Source: Mycobacterium rhizamassiliense
GTDB taxonomy: Bacteria > Actinomycetota > Actinomycetes > Mycobacteriales > Mycobacteriaceae
Assembly: GCF_900157375.1 (NCBI RefSeq)
Contig: NZ_LT721901.1
Coordinates: 1,387,606-1,451,605, forward strand
Length of the DNA stretch: 64,000 nucleotides
Direction: 5' to 3'
Both the position numbers and the translations under genes were made by a program. Below, piece by piece: positions 32,563 to 40,594 of the stretch (its first letter is position 1; each line of letters opens with the position of its first letter). The notes beneath the pieces were generated by a model that was given only the letters and a program-made list of their open reading frames with translations, made no database searches and was not told the DNA's origin.

Positions 32563-33507
32563 ATGCGATCACGCTTCGTCCGCGCACTGAGCTCGCTTCT
32601 GCTTCCGGCTTTGGTGGTGGTGCTGGGAGGCTGCCTGGGCGGTGGGCACGCGCTGGGAACGCCTGGCGCCCAGTCGATTCCGCTCGGCCATTCGACCCAG
32701 ACCATCGCGGTGGGCGGCGTCAGCAGGACTTTCAACGTGTACCGGCCGCAAGGCCTGCCCGACGGGGCGCCCCTGGTGGTCATGCTGCACGGCGGCTTCG
32801 GCACCGGCGCCCAGGCCGAGCGGTCCTATCACTGGGACAGCGAGGCCGACGGTGGCCATTTCCTGGTGGCCTACCCCGACGGACTCAACCGCGCCTGGAA
32901 TGCCGGAACATGTTGCGGGGAGCCGCAACACGTCAACACCGACGACGTCGGCTTCATCACGGCCATAGTGGGGGCCATCGAGCAACAGATTCCCATCGAC
33001 CGGGCCCGGGTCTATGCCACCGGGATGTCCAACGGAGCGATGATGGCCCTTCGGCTCGGCTGCCAGACCGACACGTTCGCCGCGATCGCGCCCGTCGCTG
33101 GGACGCTGCTGACCGACTGTTCCCACGCGAGGCCGACGTCGGTGTTGCAGATCCACGGCACCGCCGACGACCGAGTTCCCTACAACGGCGGGCCCGGTAA
33201 AGCGTTCGCGGCCAACGGAAATCCGCGGGTCGACGGGCCGTCGGTCGAGGCGGTCAACGCCACCTGGCGGGGCATCGACGCGTGCGGACAACCCACGTCG
33301 AGCACCACCGGCAGCGTGACCACCCAGACGGCGAGCTGCGCCGACGGGCGCACCGTCGAGTTGATCTCCGTCGCGGACGCAGGCCATCAGTGGCCAGGAG
33401 GCGAGCCCAGCCCGCTGGTCCAGGGGATCGCCGGAATTGCCGCGCCGTCGACCGCGCTGGATGCCACCGACACCATCTGGCAATTCTTTGCCCAAAGCCA
33501 CCGGTAA
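32563..33507 (+). CDS. lpqC: LpqC-like lipoprotein esterase (PHB-depolymerase family)
   Basis: A 314-residue protein with a lipoprotein signal peptide whose lipobox is LGGC (Cys 24), then an esterase domain of the extracellular polyhydroxybutyrate-depolymerase/feruloyl esterase type: LVVMLHGGFGTGA oxyanion region, nucleophile ATGMSNGAMMAL, acid in HGTADDRVPY and His in DAGHQWPG. Mycobacterial LpqC has this architecture; the symbol rests on that resemblance. ATG at 32563 is 28 bp after the MarR operator. Likely a surface lipoprotein hydrolysing short-chain esters, induced when MarR is released. Confidence 0.8.
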   Translation: MRSRFVRALSSLLLPALVVVLGGCLGGGHALGTPGAQSIPLGHSTQTIAVGGVSRTFNVYRPQGLPDGAPLVVMLHGGFGTGAQAERSYHWDSEADGGHFLVAYPDGLNRAWNAGTCCGEPQHVNTDDVGFITAIVGAIEQQIPIDRARVYATGMSNGAMMALRLGCQTDTFAAIAPVAGTLLTDCSHARPTSVLQIHGTADDRVPYNGGPGKAFAANGNPRVDGPSVEAVNATWRGIDACGQPTSSTTGSVTTQTASCADGRTVELISVADAGHQWPGGEPSPLVQGIAGIAAPSTALDATDTIWQFFAQSHR

Positions 33508-33523
33508 AGCACCCAGCCGAGAT

Positions 33524-33545
33524 AATCTCTAAAATTTTAGAGATT
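33524..33545. promoter_or_regulatory. 22-bp perfect AT-rich palindrome before the secreted lipase
   Basis: AATCTCTAAAA (33524-33534) is followed directly by its complement TTTTAGAGATT (33535-33545). It is 40 bp upstream of the lipase start and 16 bp after the LpqC stop. The likely reader is the TetR encoded downstream (34885). It could also form a weak terminator hairpin, but it has no GC stem. Confidence 0.6.
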
Positions 33546-33585
33546 CCCCTTCCGCTGATGGGTGGTCCATTGTTACCTTTTCGTG

Positions 33586-34875
33586 ATGCGCCGGTTTGGG
33601 GGAATTGTCGCCGTCCTGCTCGTGTTCGGTTCGGCACTGATCGGCGCCGGTACTGCCCGGGCGGACGGCGGGGACGAGCCGCAGTACGCCGAGTTCTACA
33701 CCCCGCCGGATCCGCTGCCCCCCGGCCAGCCCGGTGACCTGATCCGCACCGAACCGTCGCGGCTGGTCCTGGAGCCGTCGGGTCAGCTGGGCGCGATCAT
33801 GGCCACCGGCACGCGAATCATGTACCGCAGCACCGACACTCGCGGCAATCCGATCGCGGTGACCGGCACCTATTTCGAACCCTACAACGCGTGGCCCGGC
33901 AACGGGCCGCGGCCGTTGATCAGCTACGCGCCCGGAACCCAGGGCCAGGGCAACCAGTGCGCCCCGTCGCGAATGTTCAACCAGGGCATCCACTATTCGG
34001 GTGGCTGGGACATCATGTTCAACTACGAAGAGCTGTTCGTGGCCACCATGGTGGCCCGCGGCTTCGCCATCGTGATGACCGACTACGAGGGGCTGGGCAC
34101 CCCGTCGATGCACACGTATGTGGGACGCGTAGCCGAGGGACAGGCCGTGCTCGATGCCGCCCGCGCGGCCATGCGTCTGCCGGAGACATCATTGGATCCG
34201 CATGGGCCCGTGGCTTTTTGGGGCTACTCGCAGGGCGGCGGGGCAACGGCCTCGGCCGCCGAACTGGCCCCGTCATACGCCCCGGAGCTGCACATCGTGG
34301 GCACCTACGCGGGCGCGCCCCCGGCCAATCTGAAAGAACTGCTGCCCTACGCCGACGGCAGCGTCCTGGTCGGTGTGGTCGGCTACGCGCTTAACGGCGT
34401 GATGGCCGAATACCCGGAGTTCGCCGACGTCATCCGCTCGAAGATGACACCCCGCGGGCTGGCGATGCTGGAATCGGCGTCCCGCCAGTGCGTCGGACAG
34501 ACGTTGCTGGACTTCATGTTTCGACATCTGCAGCCGTACTTCACCGAAGACCTCACTCAATTGGTCAACGAAGAACCGTTCAACACACTCTTCGACGAGC
34601 AAAAACTCGGACGTTACAAACCCACTACCCCGGTGCTGCTCAACAGCAACCGCTACGACCCGTTGGTGCCGCACGGTCCCGTCGTGCAACTCGCCAACGA
34701 CTGGTGCGCCCAGGGTGCCGACGTTGAATTCCGCACCAATGAGGAACCGCCGTTCCTGAACAAGCTCGTGATCAACCACGCCCTGCCGATGCTCGTCGAC
34801 GGTGAACCCGCCATGCAGTGGATCGCCGCCCGATTCAACGGCGAGCCCACCGCGCCCAACTGCGGTCAGTTTTAG
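33586..34875 (+). CDS. Secreted LIP-family lipase
   Basis: A 429-residue secreted alpha/beta-hydrolase. The signal peptide is MRRFGGIVAVLLVFGSALIG with cleavage after ARA; the domain carries the Candida-type secretory lipase (LIP) pattern: LISYAPGTQGQG, GFAIVMTDYEGLGTP, nucleophile GYSQGGG, and NHALPMLVDGEPA near the C-terminal His. ATG at 33586 gives a clean signal; an upstream GTG at 33562 is less likely. A TetR gene begins 9 bp after its stop, so the lipase and its probable regulator form a unit behind the 22-bp palindrome. Confidence 0.88.
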   Translation: MRRFGGIVAVLLVFGSALIGAGTARADGGDEPQYAEFYTPPDPLPPGQPGDLIRTEPSRLVLEPSGQLGAIMATGTRIMYRSTDTRGNPIAVTGTYFEPYNAWPGNGPRPLISYAPGTQGQGNQCAPSRMFNQGIHYSGGWDIMFNYEELFVATMVARGFAIVMTDYEGLGTPSMHTYVGRVAEGQAVLDAARAAMRLPETSLDPHGPVAFWGYSQGGGATASAAELAPSYAPELHIVGTYAGAPPANLKELLPYADGSVLVGVVGYALNGVMAEYPEFADVIRSKMTPRGLAMLESASRQCVGQTLLDFMFRHLQPYFTEDLTQLVNEEPFNTLFDEQKLGRYKPTTPVLLNSNRYDPLVPHGPVVQLANDWCAQGADVEFRTNEEPPFLNKLVINHALPMLVDGEPAMQWIAARFNGEPTAPNCGQF

Positions 34876-34884
34876 ACTTGAGAC

Positions 34885-35511
34885 ATCGCTGCACGTAGGA
34901 AACACAATTCGGCCGAGCGGCGTCGACAGCTCACCGACGCCGCGATCGAACTGCTGGGCAGCGACGGCGTCCACGGCGTCAGCCATCCGAAAGTCGACGA
35001 GCGCGCCGACGTGCCGGCGGGCAGCACGTCGTTCTACTTTCGCACCCGCAAGGCGCTGCTGCAGGCGGTCGCGACGCGGCTGACCGACCTCGACGTCGCC
35101 GACTTCTCGTTGATGACCGAGCTCGCGGGCTCGTCGTCCGAGCAATTCAGCGGCACCGCCGGCCTGGCCCGGATCGTCATGTACGTCAACAGCGAACCCT
35201 GGCTGACCCGCGCCAGGGCGCGCTACGAGCTCATGTTGCTCGCCAGCCGCGATACCGAATTGGCGACCAGGCTCGACGAGTCCTCCGACCGGCTCTACAC
35301 GCTGGCCCGGGAGGTCGTCACGCAGTGGCACGCCGCGGGCAACACCCCGGACCCCACGCTGGTCGAGGATCAGGCGCTGGCCACCCTGGCGTTCATCAAC
35401 GGGGTGATGATGACGTTCGTGGCGGGCCAACCGGCCGTCGACAATGCCGAGCATCTCGACCGGCTCATCCAGGGCGTCATCGCGGGCGTTGCCCAGGTTC
35501 GCGGCGGCTGA
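34885..35511 (+). CDS. TetR family regulator with no standard start codon
   Basis: A TetR protein of about 208 residues: AERRRQLTDAAIELLGSDGV, then GVSHPKVDERADVPAGSTSF and YFRTRKALLQAV form a complete HTH. The frame is closed by TGA at 34879-34881 and has no ATG, GTG or TTG until GTG at 35011, which would delete the HTH. ATC at 34885 (IAARRKHNSAER) is therefore the only plausible start, possibly leaderless. A sequencing error or start-site mutation is the alternative. It follows the lipase gene by 9 bp and probably controls it through the 22-bp palindrome. Confidence 0.7.
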   Translation: MAARRKHNSAERRRQLTDAAIELLGSDGVHGVSHPKVDERADVPAGSTSFYFRTRKALLQAVATRLTDLDVADFSLMTELAGSSSEQFSGTAGLARIVMYVNSEPWLTRARARYELMLLASRDTELATRLDESSDRLYTLAREVVTQWHAAGNTPDPTLVEDQALATLAFINGVMMTFVAGQPAVDNAEHLDRLIQGVIAGVAQVRGG

Positions 35512-35532
35512 AGTCCTTGTCCACCAAGACCT

Positions 35533-36150
35533 TTAGTCGGCGTGTGGAATCCGCAGCATCCCGTCGATGAGCCCCTGTAGCACCTGCCTGGTCTCCCGGC
35601 GAGCCCGTTTCGGGTCGTCGGCGGTGGCGATGGCCATGGCGGCCTCGTCGAGCGCGCCGATCAGCACGTGGGCCAGCGGCCGGGTGGGTTGACGGGCGAG
35701 CTGGCCCGCCTTGATCGCCTCGACGAGCATCTGTTCGGTCATGCCCAGGCTGTACCGCTGGGCGACGTCGCGGAAGCCGGCCCAGCCGAGCACGCTCGGC
35801 GCATCCAGCAGGATCAGCTGGCGCACCTCCGGATCGCCGGAGACCTCGAGCCAGGCGTCGACGGCGGCGCGGATGGCGTCGGCCGGCGACGCCGCGCCCG
35901 ACGAGGCGACGATGGTGGCCATCCGTGCCATCACGTCCTGCTCCACCACCTCGACGACCTCGCGGAATAGCGCTGCCTTGTCGGCGAATTGGTGGTACAT
36001 CGCGCCGCGGGTCACCCCGGCCGTCGCGGCGATCTCCGGCGTCCCCACTTCCGCATAGCCCCGCAGGCCCCACAGCGTGCGGGCAGCCGCGATCAGCGCG
36101 TCGCGGGTCGCCGCGGAGCGCTCCTCCTGGGTCCGTCTCTTGATTTCCAT
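35533..36150 (-). CDS. TetR family transcriptional regulator
   Basis: A 205-residue TetR. RDALIAAARTLWGLRGYAEV and TPEIAATAGVTRGAMYHQFA form the HTH, with DKAALFREVVEVVEQDV following. The ligand domain ends TRQVLQGLIDGMLRIPHAD. ATG at 36150 is 16 bp from a near-perfect palindrome that also precedes the divergent alpha/beta-hydrolase gene. It likely represses itself and the hydrolase/SDR genes. The 20-bp gap to the convergent TetR shows nothing else. Confidence 0.92.
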   Translation of the reverse strand: MEIKRRTQEERSAATRDALIAAARTLWGLRGYAEVGTPEIAATAGVTRGAMYHQFADKAALFREVVEVVEQDVMARMATIVASSGAASPADAIRAAVDAWLEVSGDPEVRQLILLDAPSVLGWAGFRDVAQRYSLGMTEQMLVEAIKAGQLARQPTRPLAHVLIGALDEAAMAIATADDPKRARRETRQVLQGLIDGMLRIPHAD

Positions 36151-36166
36151 ACAACCTGTTGGTAAC

Positions 36167-36191
36167 TTACGAACAGACAGTCTGTTTGTAA
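36167..36191. promoter_or_regulatory. TetR-type operator (12-bp arms, one mismatch)
   Basis: TTACGAACAGAC-A-GTCTGTTTGTAA. The arms match at 11 of 12 positions. It lies midway between the divergent TetR and hydrolase genes (16 and 25 bp from their starts). The AACAGAC-N-GTCTGTT core is a common mycobacterial TetR site. Confidence 0.75.
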
Positions 36192-36216
36192 ATACGTTCT
36201 CGAGTAGGAGTCATCT

Positions 36217-37047
36217 ATGTCGACGATCGACATTAGTGCCGGAACCATCCATTACGAAGCAACCGGACCAGAGCACGGCAGGCCCGTGGTGTTCGTGCAC
36301 GGCTACATGATGGGCCGCGAATTGTGGCGCGACGTCAGCGAACGGCTCGCCGCCGTCGGCCTGCGCTGCATCGCCCCCACCTGGCCGCTCGGCGCGCACC
36401 CACAGCCGATGCGGCCCGGTGCCGACCGGACCGTCACCGGTGTCGCCCGCATCGTCGCCGAGTTCCTCGACGCCCTCGACCTCGAGGACGTCGTGCTGGT
36501 AGGCAACGACACCGGTGGCGTGGTCACGCAGCTGGTCGCGGTGCACCATCCCGAACGCCTCGGTGCGCTCGTCCTGACGAGTTGCGATGCGTTCGAACAC
36601 TTTCCGCCGCCGATCCTCAAGCCGGTGATCCTGGCGGCCAAGTCCAAGACGAGTTTCCGGGCCGTGGCCCAGGCCATGCGGGTGCCCGCCGTGCGCAAGC
36701 GCGCGTACGACGGCCTGGCGCATTGCAACATCGACCACCTCACCGAGGCCTGGGTACAACCGGGGATAGCCGACTCGGCAGTCGCCGAGGACCTGCGTCA
36801 GTTGACGCTCTCGTTGCGCACCGAGGTCACCATGAACGTCGCGGCCCGGCTGCCCGAGTTCGACAAACCGACGCTGATCGCGTGGTCGGCCGACGACACG
36901 TTCTTTGAACTCGCGGACGGCGAACGACTGGCCGCGATCATTCCGAACGCACGGCTCGAGGTCATCGACGGGGCCCGCACATTTTCGATGGTGGACCGGC
37001 CGGATCGGCTCGCTCAGCTGCTGTCGGACATCGCGGTGCGCACCTAG
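36217..37047 (+). CDS. Alpha/beta-fold hydrolase with Asp nucleophile and no standard catalytic His
   Basis: A 276-residue alpha/beta-hydrolase of the epoxide-hydrolase/haloalkane-dehalogenase-like branch: oxyanion region VVFVHGYMMGRELW, nucleophile elbow VGNDTGG (Asp 98), and acid in AWSADDTFFE (226-227). The His expected near residue 255 (usual form GHF or RHF) is Thr: DGARTFSMVDRP. So the triad looks incomplete; another His (for example 110-111) would have to serve, or the protein has a changed function. ATG at 36217 follows GTAGGAG. It is under the TetR operator at 36167. Confidence 0.82.
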   Translation: MSTIDISAGTIHYEATGPEHGRPVVFVHGYMMGRELWRDVSERLAAVGLRCIAPTWPLGAHPQPMRPGADRTVTGVARIVAEFLDALDLEDVVLVGNDTGGVVTQLVAVHHPERLGALVLTSCDAFEHFPPPILKPVILAAKSKTSFRAVAQAMRVPAVRKRAYDGLAHCNIDHLTEAWVQPGIADSAVAEDLRQLTLSLRTEVTMNVAARLPEFDKPTLIAWSADDTFFELADGERLAAIIPNARLEVIDGARTFSMVDRPDRLAQLLSDIAVRT

Positions 37048-37104
37048 CGAGGTCCATTCCGGGCGGTGTAGTGGTCACTGCGCTGGCCGTATAGCGTTTC
37101 GCCC

Positions 37105-37875
37105 ATGTCAGAGACGACGCAGGCGCTCAAAGACCGGCGGATCCTGGTGACCGGCGGGGCGACCGGCATCGGCGCGGCGGCGGTCGAGGTCCTCACCGCC
37201 GCCGGTGCCGCGGTCGCCGCGACCCACCACAACACGCCGCCCCCGGAGGGTCTCGCCGCGACCTGGCTGCGGTGCGATGTGCGCGACGCCGACGCCGTTT
37301 CGGCGATGGTGCACCAGGCCGCGGAGCGCCTCGGCGGGCTCGACGTCCTGGTGAACGCCGCGGGCCTGTGGCAGGCCGGGATACCGGGCTACATCGGGGC
37401 CGACGACATTTCGTTCCTGCTCGACACCAACATCAAGGCCACCATCCTCACCAACCAGGCCGCCTACGGCGTCATGAAAGACCAGGACCCCAAGGGCGGC
37501 CGGATCATCAACTTCGGGTCGTCGGAAGCCGTTATGGGCAGCCCTATTTCGGCCGTCTACGCCGCGACCAAGGGCGCGGTGCAGGCGTGGACGCGATCGG
37601 CCGCCAAGGCATGGGCCGCCGACAACATCACCGTCAACTCCCTGGCGCCCGCGGTGCAGACACCGGGTGCCGACCGCCTTCGGGATTTCCTCGGGCCCGA
37701 GGCCGCCGCCCTGATCGACCAGCAGATGAAGATGATGATTCCGCTCGGTGGGGCGCTGGGCGATCCGGCGCGCGACGTCGGCCCGATGCTGGTTTTCCTG
37801 GCCGGCGCCGGCTCGGGCTTCATCACCGGTCAGCTGCTGGCCGTGGACGGCGGCCTGATGATGGTGGGCGGCTAG
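37105..37875 (+). CDS. SDR family oxidoreductase
   Basis: A 256-residue short-chain dehydrogenase: TGGATGIGAAAVEVL loop, NAAG, catalytic Ser in NFGSSEAVMG, YAATK active site and C-terminal GQLLAVDGGLMMVGG. The second beta strand ends in THHN with no Asp, so NADP(H) is likely. It starts 57 bp after the hydrolase on the same strand and may be co-transcribed; a TATAGC box at about 37091 could give it a promoter. Substrate unknown. Confidence 0.88.
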   Translation: MSETTQALKDRRILVTGGATGIGAAAVEVLTAAGAAVAATHHNTPPPEGLAATWLRCDVRDADAVSAMVHQAAERLGGLDVLVNAAGLWQAGIPGYIGADDISFLLDTNIKATILTNQAAYGVMKDQDPKGGRIINFGSSEAVMGSPISAVYAATKGAVQAWTRSAAKAWAADNITVNSLAPAVQTPGADRLRDFLGPEAAALIDQQMKMMIPLGGALGDPARDVGPMLVFLAGAGSGFITGQLLAVDGGLMMVGG

Positions 37876-37896
37876 GCGTCGTCGATCGCCCGCTAC

Positions 37897-37923
37897 TATA
37901 AGACGGACCGTCTCGTCTCGTGT
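37897..37923. promoter_or_regulatory. Operator AAGACGG-A-CCGTCTCGTCT before the acyl-CoA ligase
   Basis: AGACGG-A-CCGTCT (37901-37913) is a perfect palindrome followed by a second CGTCT half-site. The same order of half-sites (AAGACG-N-ACCGTCTCGTCT) recurs at 53958-53981 next to a TetR gene. It lies 32 bp before the ligase start. Confidence 0.6.
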
Positions 37924-37954
37924 ATGGGCGGATAGCGGAGGTGGATCGGAGCCG

Positions 37955-39583
37955 ATGACTGACGACACGATGCAGGCGTACCTGCGCCGGCGCTTGTCCG
38001 ATTCGAATGTCGCCGTGAAACACCGCGACTTGCAATGGAGTTGGAGCGAGTACCTGGCGGCGGCGTCGGCCCGGGCCGCGGCCCTGATCGGTGCCGCCGA
38101 TCCGCAACGGCCTATGCACATCGGCGCGCTGCTGGGCAACACCCCGGAGATGTGCGCGCAGATGGCGGCGGCGGGGCTGGGCGGCTATGTGTTGTGTGGC
38201 CTGAACAACACCCGGCGCGGCGAGGCGCTGGCCGCCGACATCCGGCGCGCCGACTGTCAATACGTGGTGACCGACGCCGAGCACCGACCGCTGCTGGACG
38301 GCCTGGACCTCGGGGCGACGCAGATCCTCGACAGCTCGACGCCGGAGTGGGACGAATTCATCGGCGCCGCAGGCGAACTGGTGCCACACCGCGACGTCGA
38401 AGCGACCGACGCCTTCATGATGATCTTCACCTCCGGGACGAGCGGAAATCCCAAGGCGGTTCAGGTATCTCACCTGATGGCGATGTTCGCCGGGACCAAC
38501 CTGGTGCAGCGCTTCGCGCTGACCGAGCAGGACACCTGCTACGTATCCATGCCGCTGTTCCATTCCAACGCGGTCGTCGCGGGCTGGGCGCCCGCCGTCT
38601 GTTCCGGCGCCGCGCTGGTGCCGGCGAAGTTCTCGGCGAGCAGTTTCTTCGACGAGGTCCGCCGCTACGGCGCCACGTACATGAACTACGTCGGCAAGCC
38701 CCTGGCCTACATCCTGGCCACCCCCGAACGCGACGACGACGCCGACAACCCGCTGCGGGTGGCGTTCGGCAACGAGGCCAACGACAAGGACATCGCGGAG
38801 TTCGGGCGCCGGTTCGGCGTGCAGGTGGAGGACGGCTTCGGCTCGACGGAGAACGCGGTCATCGTGATCCGGGAAGAGGGCACCCCGAAGGGCTCGATCG
38901 GCCGGGGCATCGACGGAATCGCGATCTACAACAGCGACACCATCACCGAGTGCGCGGTGGCGCGCTTCGACGCCACCGGCGCGCTGGTCAACGCCGACGA
39001 CGCCGTGGGCGAGTTGGTGAACACCGCGGGGTCGGGCTTTTTCACCGGCTACTACAACGACCCCGAGGCCAACGCCGAACGCATGCGCCACGGCATGTAC
39101 TGGTCCGGCGACCTGGCCTACCGCGACGCCGACGGCTGGATCTACCTGGCAGGTCGCACCGCCGACTGGATGCGGGTGGACGGCGAGAACATGGCGGCGG
39201 CCCCGATCGAGCGAATCCTGTTGCGGCACGGCGTGATCAACCGGGTGGCGGTGTACGCCGTCCCGGACGGACACGTCGGCGATCAGGTGATGGCGGCGGT
39301 GGTGCTGAACGAGGGCCAGCACCTCGATCCCGTCGAGTTCGAGGCGTTTCTCGGTGCGCAGCACGACCTGTCCCCCAAGGCCCGGCCCCGCTACGTGCGT
39401 ATCGCGACCGACCTGCCCAGCACGGCCACCCACAAGGTTCTCAAGCGCCAGTTGATCGGCCAGGGAACGGCCGTCGGCGCGGACGAAATCCTGTGGGTAC
39501 GCGAGCCACGGGGTACTGCCTATCGACCTAGCTCTTCGGTGCCCGACGCCGGATCTGCCCCTTCGCCCGTCGCACCCGGGTGA
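37955..39583 (+). CDS. Acyl-CoA synthetase (FadD-type AMP-binding enzyme)
   Basis: A 542-residue ANL-superfamily adenylating enzyme that activates a carboxylic acid to its CoA thioester. The P-loop is MMIFTSGTSGNPKAVQ, the A5 motif is EDGFGSTENAVIV, the A7 region is YWSGDLAYRDADGW and A8 is GRTADWMRVDGENM; the A10 Lys is in TATHKVLKRQL. ATG at 37955 follows GGAGGTGGATCGGAG. Resembles the FadD1/FadD17 group; substrate could be a medium or cyclic acid. The 3' end overlaps the convergent PadR gene by 56 bp. It probably shares regulation with the 54-kb operon. Confidence 0.9.
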   Translation: MTDDTMQAYLRRRLSDSNVAVKHRDLQWSWSEYLAAASARAAALIGAADPQRPMHIGALLGNTPEMCAQMAAAGLGGYVLCGLNNTRRGEALAADIRRADCQYVVTDAEHRPLLDGLDLGATQILDSSTPEWDEFIGAAGELVPHRDVEATDAFMMIFTSGTSGNPKAVQVSHLMAMFAGTNLVQRFALTEQDTCYVSMPLFHSNAVVAGWAPAVCSGAALVPAKFSASSFFDEVRRYGATYMNYVGKPLAYILATPERDDDADNPLRVAFGNEANDKDIAEFGRRFGVQVEDGFGSTENAVIVIREEGTPKGSIGRGIDGIAIYNSDTITECAVARFDATGALVNADDAVGELVNTAGSGFFTGYYNDPEANAERMRHGMYWSGDLAYRDADGWIYLAGRTADWMRVDGENMAAAPIERILLRHGVINRVAVYAVPDGHVGDQVMAAVVLNEGQHLDPVEFEAFLGAQHDLSPKARPRYVRIATDLPSTATHKVLKRQLIGQGTAVGADEILWVREPRGTAYRPSSSVPDAGSAPSPVAPG

Positions 39584-40175
39584 CGGGATCTCGGCTTGTG
39601 CCGCTGGAGATTTCGTCGCGCAGCTGCGAAATGTTGGAGATCTCCGCATACAACCCGCGGATCGCGTAGTCCAGGACGGCGAACGAAAACCGTTGGTCGG
39701 GGTCGTCGACGATGCCGAGCTCACGCGACCGCTGCCGCGACCACAACGCCTCGTCCAGCCGAGACCGGGTGGCCTCGAGGTGCCGATCCAGCGTGTCGAC
39801 GATGCGCTCGGGATCCTCGCCGCGCGCGAGCCAGGTCTTCAGGATGACCGGGTGCTTGATCACGACCTGGTCCTGACCCGGGAAGTGCTGGACCCAGCGC
39901 CGTAGCGCGTCGAGCCCGGAATCCGTTGTCTCGTAAAGGGTGATCGCCCGCTTGCCGGACTGGGCGCCGATCTCGCTGACCATGCCGCGCGCCAGCAGCC
40001 TGGTCAGCTCGCGGCGCACGTGGCTGACCGAGGGCGACCAGTAGAAGTGGCCGACCGACAGTTCGGCGCGCAGCTTGATCTCGCCGGCCGTCAGTTGTTC
40101 GTCGTTGGCCGCCAGCACGCCCAGCACCAGGTAAGCGGTGACCGGCAGGCCGTTGCTGGTGCGGGCGGGACTCAC
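39528..40175 (-). CDS. PadR family transcriptional regulator
   Basis: A 215-residue PadR-like winged-helix protein: PVTAYLVLGVLAANDEQLTA, then SVGHFYWSPSVSHVRRELTR, wing ITLYETTDSGLDALRRW, and a C-terminal coiled-coil dimerisation segment (about 120-190) rich in Arg and Leu. GTG at 40175 overlaps the stop of the OB-fold gene (GTGA). Last gene of the six-gene operon from 45833; it may autoregulate the operon. Its end overlaps the acyl-CoA ligase gene. Confidence 0.85.
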   Translation of the reverse strand: MSPARTSNGLPVTAYLVLGVLAANDEQLTAGEIKLRAELSVGHFYWSPSVSHVRRELTRLLARGMVSEIGAQSGKRAITLYETTDSGLDALRRWVQHFPGQDQVVIKHPVILKTWLARGEDPERIVDTLDRHLEATRSRLDEALWSRQRSRELGIVDDPDQRFSFAVLDYAIRGLYAEISNISQLRDEISSGTSRDPVTRVRRAKGQIRRRAPKS

Positions 40176-40594
40176 GACAACTCGGTGAAGTACGGCAGCG
40201 TCAGGTCCGTGTCGATCACATGGAATTGCACCCGTACGCGCATTCCGATCGCCAGGTCCTCGGGCGCCACGCCGACGACGTTCGTCAGCATCTGGTAGCC
40301 CTCGTCGAGCGTGACGATCGCCGGGGCGTAGGGCGGTTCGAACTCGGGCGACACCGGGCGGTAGACCACCGTCCAGCTGTAGATCTCGCCCACGCCCTCG
40401 CCGGTGGCCCAGTCCAGTTCGGGCGAAAGGCATTGGCGGCAATGCTCGGTCGGCGGAAAGTTGGCCAGGCCGCATGACTCGCAGCGTTGATAGCGCAGCT
40501 CCGCGTCGCGGCAGCCCTGCCAGAACGGCACGCTGATCTGACTGCTGGCGTGCGGAACGGGGCCGGTCTGTGGGCGCAGGCGCTCGGTGGTCAT
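40172..40594 (-). CDS. DUF35 zinc-ribbon/OB-fold protein
   Basis: A 140-residue DUF35 protein: N-terminal FWQGCRDAELRYQRCESCGL with PPTEHCRQC gives a four-Cys zinc ribbon; the OB-fold follows (GEIYSWTVVYRPVSPEF, YQMLTNVVGV, GMRVRVQFHVID). Such proteins pair with thiolase-fold partners, for example the DUF35 domain that supports the steroid side-chain aldolase Ltp2. ATG at 40594 overlaps the thiolase-fold gene by 4 bp, so a 1:1 complex is likely. Confidence 0.9.
   Translation of the reverse strand: MTTERLRPQTGPVPHASSQISVPFWQGCRDAELRYQRCESCGLANFPPTEHCRQCLSPELDWATGEGVGEIYSWTVVYRPVSPEFEPPYAPAIVTLDEGYQMLTNVVGVAPEDLAIGMRVRVQFHVIDTDLTLPYFTELS

Noticed and set aside
37823..39724. A 633-codon minus-strand frame opposite the acyl-CoA ligase
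   Set aside because: The plus strand carries all ANL motifs; this frame has none and overlaps SDR and PadR genes.
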